From assembly GCA_951394045.1 (NCBI GenBank), contig OX595990.1, forward strand, positions 2,224,549 through 2,288,548: a stretch of DNA of 64,000 bases, written 5' to 3'. Each line of letters starts with the position of its first letter. The stretch's first letter is position 1. A model generated the notes under the pieces. That model was not told where the DNA came from and made no database searches. It worked only from the letters and a program-made list of their open reading frames with translations. The translations under genes and the position numbers were made by a program. Shown one piece after another: positions 58,751 through 64,000 of the stretch. The DNA is from Nitzschia sp. DOCU1. Lineage: Eukaryota; Bacillariophyta; Bacillariophyceae; Bacillariales; Bacillariaceae.

Positions 58751-61700
58751 TTCCTCAATCTGCCGACGAGGTTACAAGATACCCTGGCCGTATGGACATA
58801 CATTGGCCTGGCGTACTTGATAATCTACATATGGGTGACGGTCTATGCCGACAGCTGCTACTACTACTATCCTAAGAAGCAACGCTTTCGGGCTAAGTTA
58901 ACTCGCTATTTAGCATATCTACGAGCCTGGAAAATCGCGATTTGGACTAGTTTTAGGCTGCGAATGAAGCACAGTCAACAAAACAAGGAAGTGAGGCGAC
59001 GACGGGACATCGCCAGCAAGTACCGACGCAACGACATGCCGCTACAATGTCACGTCTGCGGCAGCATCAACTTTGCAGCGCCGCGAACACTACAAGTCTG
59101 GCAAGTCCTATTGGCAATGGAGACGATGACGAACAAAGGAGAACGGTTAGCAGTGATCGATACAGACTCGACAACCCTTGGGATCGACAATCGCGCGACG
59201 GCTTACCTATCGGGGTTCATCGAGGACTTCCCCGGTGAACTACAGCCAACAAATCGGATCGTGAACGGGTTCATGGGAGCCAAGGCCACGAATGTGTCAA
59301 CAGGAACAGCAAAAGTAAGGTTAGAAGCCGACGGCGGCGACGTGCACGACTTCACTCTGCACGATTCCTACTACGTACCTGGATGCGGAATACGCCTCTT
59401 CAGCCCACAACATTGGGCCCAACAAATGAAAAGACAACATCGCGGCCCAGCCCAATCGACAACCACACACGACCGCGTCATCCTCAGCTCCAAAGACTTC
59501 ACCAAAACGATCCCACTCGATCCGGTCACCAACGTGGCGACGTGTCGGACCGCCCCCGGATACTCCAAGTTTGCGGCGTTTTGTGCGGAGGCAGGATTCG
59601 ACGATGACGGCGACGACGTCCTGGCATTCGATGCACAGGTTATCTCCGACGATGAAGATGACGATCCTGCGGATTTCTCGAATATAGGCAACGATAATGT
59701 TAGCGACGACGTTAACAACAACATACGCGACGACACAGAAAACTTACTCGGACCAACGCCTGCTCCACCTGCCAATCCTGCGAGGATAGTGGATGAAACA
59801 GAGGTTGAGAGAGAGGAAAGGAAGCTCGAGACCGAATTACTGACTTACCATCTGCGCTTCGCCCATGTATCCTTTCGGAAACTACAGATCATGGCGCGAT
59901 ACTCCATCATCCCAAGGCGACTGGCCAAATGTCGCGTTCCCGTATGTGCAGCCTGCATGTTCGGTAAAGCAACAAAGCGTCAGTGGAGGCAGAAGGCACC
60001 AATCAACAAGGACGAAGCTTACTTACCAACAAAACCGGGTGAAGTGGTCTCGGTCGACCAAATGAAGTCCCCAACACCGGGGTTCATCGCGCAGATGACA
60101 GGTATCTTGACGACGAAGCGATACGTGTATGCAACTGTCTACGTGGACAGCTACTCATCGTTCGGCTACGTCTACCTGCAGAAGACCGCTAGTGCTGACG
60201 AGACGATCGAGGGCAAGCATGCATTCGAACGTCTGTGCCAGCAAAACGGTTTCAGAGTCCAACATTATCATGCCGACAATGGAATTTTCAAGGCCAACAA
60301 ATGGGTGCTTGACTGCCACAAATGCGAGCAAGGTCTCTCATTCGCGGGAGTCAACGCGCATCACCAGAACGGACAGGCGGAAGCTCGAATCAGACGACTA
60401 CAAGAGCTGACGCGCACACAACTGACCTACGCAAAACGACAATGGCCACAGGAGATCTCGGCGAACCTCTGGCCATACGCCCTCCGAATTGCGAACGATG
60501 CAAACAACGCGACACCCAATCTGGCCGACAAACCTGACTACCGCTCCCCAGCGGAGCTCTTCTACAGTACGAAGGTCTCCACCAACGCCAAGCGCTGGCA
60601 ACACTTCGGTTGTCCAGTGTACGTGTTGGACAGGAACTTGCAACAGAACAAACCGCTCCACAAGTGGGTCAGTAGAGCGAGGGTTGGGGTGTACCTGGGA
60701 CGATCACCACACCACTCTCGTTCTATTGCGCTGGTGCTGGACATCAAGACGGGACTTGTGTCTCCACAGTTCCACATCAAGATGGACACAATGTTTGACA
60801 CCATAGCACAACTCTACCAGTCGGTGGAGAGTGCTAGCACACAACAATCGCTATGGCAAATCAAGGCGGGGTTTGTTCAGCAGTCACAAGCGAATGTGAC
60901 AGCACCCAAGCAGGGCAATGCGACAACCACAGCTTCGAAAAGAAAACAGGTCACTACACAAAACTCTCAGACAAGAGAGGGCACCCAAGTTCCAGAGGGA
61001 GCCTACGTGGCACCACCTGAACCACGCACAGTCGACATGTCCCCGAAGACAGACAGGGACAGCGGTTCTCCCACCGTTACAGAAGGGAACACACCCGGGA
61101 ATGGCAAACAACAGCCATCTACACAACAACACCAGTCTCCACGAATGCAATCAGAATCTGGTACGGCCACCAGGCGATCGCAGAGACGCGTGCAACCTGC
61201 GCAACGACTGATAGAAGCAATGACAGCGGAACTCACTACGCAAAGTGATGTTCCTGGCGAAGTGTTCTCCTTCCAGGCGATGTTCCCAAGCGACGGCAGG
61301 TCCATCAACGAGGACCTGAACCCACTCTATGCCTACAAAGCCAATGCAGACCCCGACACTCTGTATCTTCACGAGGCTCAGAGGGAGAGCGACTGGGAAC
61401 AGTTCGGCGAAGCAATGGAACTGGAGATCAAGCAACAGGTCGACATGGGAGTCTACACCATCATGTTACTCACCGACATACCAACGGGGACTACCGTGCT
61501 ACCTGCAGTGTGGCAACTGCGCCGCAAGCGCGACATAAGGACGGGCGCAATCAAGAAATACAAGGCACGATGCAATATCGACGGTTCTCGAATGCGACAC
61601 GGCGAGCACTACGATCAGACGTATGCTCCGGTTGCCGGATGGCCCTCGATAAGGCTACTGCTGGCGCTGGTTCTACTCTTCAATTGGCGAACGGTCCAAC

Positions 61701-62965
61701 TCGACTACGTGCTCGCGTACCCACACGCGCCAGCAGACAGGGACCTCTACATGAAGCTACCAAAGGGATTCACCCTCGACGGCGTTGACGACCCAAGCAA
61801 GTATTGTCTACGAGTCAACCGCAACCTCTATGGGGGAAAAAGCGCCTCTCGTATATGGTATCAATATCTGAGGAAACGGCTCATCGACAAGTGCCATTTC
61901 GTGGTGTCCAAGCACGACGAGTGTGTATTCTACAAGGGCAACATGATCTACGTCCTCTACACCGACGACTCAATCTTAGCCGGTCCTGACCAGGCAGAGA
62001 TCGAGCGAACGATACAGGAAATGAGAGACGCAAACCTCAACATTACCATTGAGGGAGATCTCACGGACTTTCTCGGAGTCAACATCGATCGGAAAGAAGA
62101 CGGAACGATACACCTGACGCAACCCAAGCTAATCGAACAGGTGATATCGGACCTACGCATGCAGTATGACAATGTACGAACCAAGGACATCCCCATGGCG
62201 TCCAGCAGGCTACTGTCACGTCACCTGAGCTCCACACCACACGACGACTCGTTCCACTACAGGAGTGTCATCGGCAAGCTCAACTACGTCGAGCGCGGAT
62301 CAAGGCCAGACATCGCATACGCAGTGCACCAGTGTGCACGGTTCTCCATCGACCCAAAGAAAGAACACGGCGATGCAATACGCTGGATCACACGTTACCT
62401 GCTCGGCACACGAGACAAAGGAATAATCTTCAAGGCAGATCCTTCGAAGGGATTGGAGGTATTCGTCGACGCCGACTTCGCGGGGAACTGGGACAAGGAA
62501 CTGGCAGGATTCGACAAGGACACTGCTCGCTCCAGACACGGCTACATCATCTGCTACGCAGGAGTGCCAGTCACATGGAAATCACAGCTACAGCAAGAGA
62601 TCGCTCTGTCTAGCTGCGAATCGGAGATCACAGGACTCTCGTACGCTTTGCGAGAGGCTATACCGATCATTGAGCTTCTGAGGGAGATGCAAGGACTCGG
62701 ATTCAATGTGCACTTCGACAAGGCACACATCACTTGCAACGTCTACGAAGACAACATGGGCGCCATTGAGATCGCCCGTACTCCCAAAGCAAGACCAAGA
62801 ACAAAGCATATCAACAATCGTCTATTTCACTTCTACGACTATGTGGAGAGAGGCGACATCGAGATACATCATATCCGATCCGAAGATCAACCTGCCGATA
62901 TCCTGACCAAAGCATTAAGCGAGGATCTCTTCGTCAAACACAGACAGGTCATCATGGGATGGTAA
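58751..62965 (+). CDS. pol: pol polyprotein of copia element 2 (protease, integrase, RT, RNase H)
   Basis: The frame is open from the codon after the gag UGA; there is no ATG until 58964. Shortly after the UGA comes a hydrophobic run (TYIGLAYLIIYIWVTVY), unusual at a gag-pol junction. Protease: LGIDNRATAYLSG, with D-N-R-A in place of D-T/S-G-A. GAG-pre-integrase: YHLRFAH...CAACMFGK. Integrase: VDQMKSP, HADNGIF and HHQNGQAEAR hold the D, D, E. RT: QLDYVLAYPHAP and YTDDSILAG (YTDD box). RNase H: VFVDADFAGNW, SSCESE, RTKHINNR. All domains are present, so the element could be active if expressed. Readthrough of UGA is the simplest way to make it. Confidence 0.92.
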   Translation, partial: FLNLPTRLQDTLAVWTYIGLAYLIIYIWVTVYADSCYYYYPKKQRFRAKLTRYLAYLRAWKIAIWTSFRLRMKHSQQNKEVRRRRDIASKYRRNDMPLQCHVCGSINFAAPRTLQVWQVLLAMETMTNKGERLAVIDTDSTTLGIDNRATAYLSGFIEDFPGELQPTNRIVNGFMGAKATNVSTGTAKVRLEADGGDVHDFTLHDSYYVPGCGIRLFSPQHWAQQMKRQHRGPAQSTTTHDRVILSSKDFTKTIPLDPVTNVATCRTAPGYSKFAAFCAEAGFDDDGDDVLAFDAQVISDDEDDDPADFSNIGNDNVSDDVNNNIRDDTENLLGPTPAPPANPARIVDETEVEREERKLETELLTYHLRFAHVSFRKLQIMARYSIIPRRLAKCRVPVCAACMFGKATKRQWRQKAPINKDEAYLPTKPGEVVSVDQMKSPTPGFIAQMTGILTTKRYVYATVYVDSYSSFGYVYLQKTASADETIEGKHAFERLCQQNGFRVQHYHADNGIFKANKWVLDCHKCEQGLSFAGVNAHHQNGQAEARIRRLQELTRTQLTYAKRQWPQEISANLWPYALRIANDANNATPNLADKPDYRSPAELFYSTKVSTNAKRWQHFGCPVYVLDRNLQQNKPLHKWVSRARVGVYLGRSPHHSRSIALVLDIKTGLVSPQFHIKMDTMFDTIAQLYQSVESASTQQSLWQIKAGFVQQSQANVTAPKQGNATTTASKRKQVTTQNSQTREGTQVPEGAYVAPPEPRTVDMSPKTDRDSGSPTVTEGNTPGNGKQQPSTQQHQSPRMQSESGTATRRSQRRVQPAQRLIEAMTAELTTQSDVPGEVFSFQAMFPSDGRSINEDLNPLYAYKANADPDTLYLHEAQRESDWEQFGEAMELEIKQQVDMGVYTIMLLTDIPTGTTVLPAVWQLRRKRDIRTGAIKKYKARCNIDGSRMRHGEHYDQTYAPVAGWPSIRLLLALVLLFNWRTVQLDYVLAYPHAPADRDLYMKLPKGFTLDGVDDPSKYCLRVNRNLYGGKSASRIWYQYLRKRLIDKCHFVVSKHDECVFYKGNMIYVLYTDDSILAGPDQAEIERTIQEMRDANLNITIEGDLTDFLGVNIDRKEDGTIHLTQPKLIEQVISDLRMQYDNVRTKDIPMASSRLLSRHLSSTPHDDSFHYRSVIGKLNYVERGSRPDIAYAVHQCARFSIDPKKEHGDAIRWITRYLLGTRDKGIIFKADPSKGLEVFVDADFAGNWDKELAGFDKDTARSRHGYIICYAGVPVTWKSQLQQEIALSSCESEITGLSYALREAIPIIELLREMQGLGFNVHFDKAHITCNVYEDNMGAIEIARTPKARPRTKHINNRLFHFYDYVERGDIEIHHIRSEDQPADILTKALSEDLFVKHRQVIMGW

Positions 62966-62986
62966 CACTCGCTCGAGTCAATCCTT

Positions 62987-62995
62987 GAGAGGGAG
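62987..62995 (+). other. polypurine tract of element 2
   Basis: GAGAGGGAG abuts the 3' LTR. Confidence 0.8.
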
Positions 62996-63307
62996 TGTTC
63001 AAATACGGTAAATCTGGTGGTCAAGGATCGCTCTTCACGACGTCATCAGCGTGATGACGCAATCGTATAGGGAAGTGCAACGTTCACTCCCGAACAGCCA
63101 CGTGCTGACTCCAACGAGGAGAAGGCATGGAGATGGCACTAAGTACGATACAAATCAGAGTACATCAGCTGTCTATCTCGACAGCATACATTTAGTTTAC
63201 GCACTGTTAGTGCTCATAAGTTTCAGAATCAACACACTGCAACACAACCACAAGTTATTTGAGCTCTTTTTACGATTAGCCAGTACCGGTCATCGTAGAT
63301 TTCAACA
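62996..63307 (+). repeat. 3' LTR of copia element 2 (312 bp)
   Basis: Identical by eye to the 5' LTR; followed by GAGAGC (63308-63313), the second target duplication. It ends 152 bp upstream of the GMP synthetase ATG. Confidence 0.95.
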
Positions 63308-63459
63308 GAGAGCCGAACAACGAAAATCTGCATCGAGGCGCACGACACAATGCAGCTTTCGCTTTCGTCGGAACAGTCTAATAGTTCTGCTGCGGCATTG
63401 ATCTATTCTTTCAAACCACAGCCCACTTCTCCTTCTGATTTATTGTCGAGGTTGTCACC

Positions 63460-64000
63460 ATGGATTCCAAGGAGTACTTGAAGCAGTCGTCTAGGTTGAG
63501 CAACTACGGGCGGTAAGATCCATATGCAGGAGCTCCGAGACGGCGGCATTTCAGTGGTTGACGGCTTCAATTGCCCCGTACTCATCTTTATTGTTTGTTA
63601 CTGCGTGTATTTTCAGACCCCAGGTGGCCATTCTGGATTTCGGATCTCAATATTCCCACCTGATTGCTCGTCGTGTCCGTGAACTTCACGTTTATTGTGA
63701 ACTTTACTCCTGTTTGGTCAAGGCTGAAGAATTGGCGGAACACGAACTAGTTGCCATCATTTTGAGCGGTGGACCTTCTAGTGTTTACGATGAAGGCGCC
63801 CCCCACGTAGCACCTGAAGTGTGGAAGCTGGCCGAAGAACGACAAATCCCTATTCTAGGAATCTGCTATGGAATGCAGGAACTTGCTCATGTCTTTGGAG
63901 GAGAAGTGATGCCTGGACTCAAGCATGAGTACGGAAAATCCTTTGTCAAGCGAGTCGAGGGCTGCAACTCTTCATTGTTTGATGGCTTGCCACAAGAATT
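63460..64000 (+). CDS. GMP synthetase (glutamine-hydrolysing), 5' part
   Basis: Exon 1 is 63460-63512 (ATG in CACCATGG context), then a 104-nt intron (GTAAGATC...TTTCAG), and exon 2 from 63617 runs off the window. The enzyme aminates XMP to GMP with glutamine, the last step of guanine-nucleotide synthesis. The class I glutaminase domain is visible: VAILDFGSQYSHLIARRVRE, IILSGGPSSVYDEGAP, and the nucleophile Cys in GICYGMQELAH. The catalytic His/Glu and the ATP-pyrophosphatase and dimerisation domains lie beyond the window. A young LTR sits just upstream. Confidence 0.92.

Larger units (their letters stand above)
57023..63307 (+). mobile_element. complete Ty1/copia LTR retrotransposon, element 2 (6.3 kb)
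   Basis: Identical 312-bp LTRs (57023-57334, 62996-63307; TGTTCAAAT...TTCAACA) and a 6-bp duplication bound the element. Order: LTR, primer-binding site, gag, one in-frame UGA, pol, polypurine tract GAGAGGGAG (62987-62995), LTR. Enzyme order is protease, integrase, RT, RNase H. Frames are intact and the LTRs identical, so the insertion is recent. The right LTR ends 152 bp before the GMP synthetase start codon. The protease motif and gag finger fit diatom-type copia elements (CoDi). Confidence 0.95.

Noticed and set aside
1..64000. CRISPR array, bacterial operons, rRNA or tRNA genes
   Set aside because: No regularly spaced repeats, no ribosomal RNA motifs and no pair of tRNA A and B boxes at proper spacing were seen. 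GT-AG introns show the DNA is eukaryotic.

Overview
The window is nuclear DNA of a photosynthetic stramenopile, most likely a raphid pennate diatom. Evidence: compact genes on both strands with one to three short GT-AG introns (63-104 nt), a probable plastid preprotein with a Phe right after the signal-peptide cleavage site, two short proteins of a paralogous family I know from diatom gene sets, and Ty1/copia retrotransposons with the diatom-style D-N-R protease motif. The species cannot be fixed from the sequence alone.

Layout. 0.1-2.2 kb: ABC-F ATPase (-). 2.36-10.65 kb: complete copia element 1 (-) with identical 91-bp LTRs and a 5-bp target duplication. 10.9-13.1 kb: CK1/VRK-type kinase with two C-terminal FHA-like domains (+). 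13.85-15.6 kb: PIF1-like helicase lacking a recognisable 5' end (-). 16.3-18.9 kb: large Lys/Ser-rich protein (+). 19.1-22.6 kb: STAND-type ATPase (-). 24.2-44.1 kb: ordinary gene space with a Ser-rich repeat protein, a membrane alpha/beta hydrolase, two FAD enzymes (one probably plastid-targeted), a membrane RING-H2 protein, an EF-hand membrane protein, two members of the diatom 'RGLE' family and several unknowns. 44.1-53.7 kb: a gene-poor island with a Crypton-like tyrosine recombinase split by a one-base frame offset, a probable 3' fragment of condensin subunit CAP-H, an interstitial TTAGGG tract and a decayed TIR DNA transposon with internal repeats. 53.7-56.3 kb: unknown basic protein (+) and mitochondrial ornithine aminotransferase (-). 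57.0-63.3 kb: complete copia element 2 (+) with identical 312-bp LTRs. 63.46 kb to the end: 5' part of GMP synthetase (+).

What stands out. The two copia elements belong to clearly different lineages (different gag, protease, LTR size and RT motif), yet both have gag and pol in the same reading frame separated by a single UGA, each time after a Glu codon. This points to stop-codon readthrough as a shared expression strategy. Their primer-binding sites appear to match two different internal segments of initiator tRNA-Met (anticodon loop and D-arm) rather than its 3' end. Both are young insertions into intergenic spaces between divergent genes, so they sit where they could alter host promoters; LTR 2 carries ACGTCA and TGACGC motifs resembling diatom CO2/cAMP-response elements.

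Starts and splice sites were chosen by eye from ATG context, GT/AG signals and reading-frame continuity; no expression data or database search was available.
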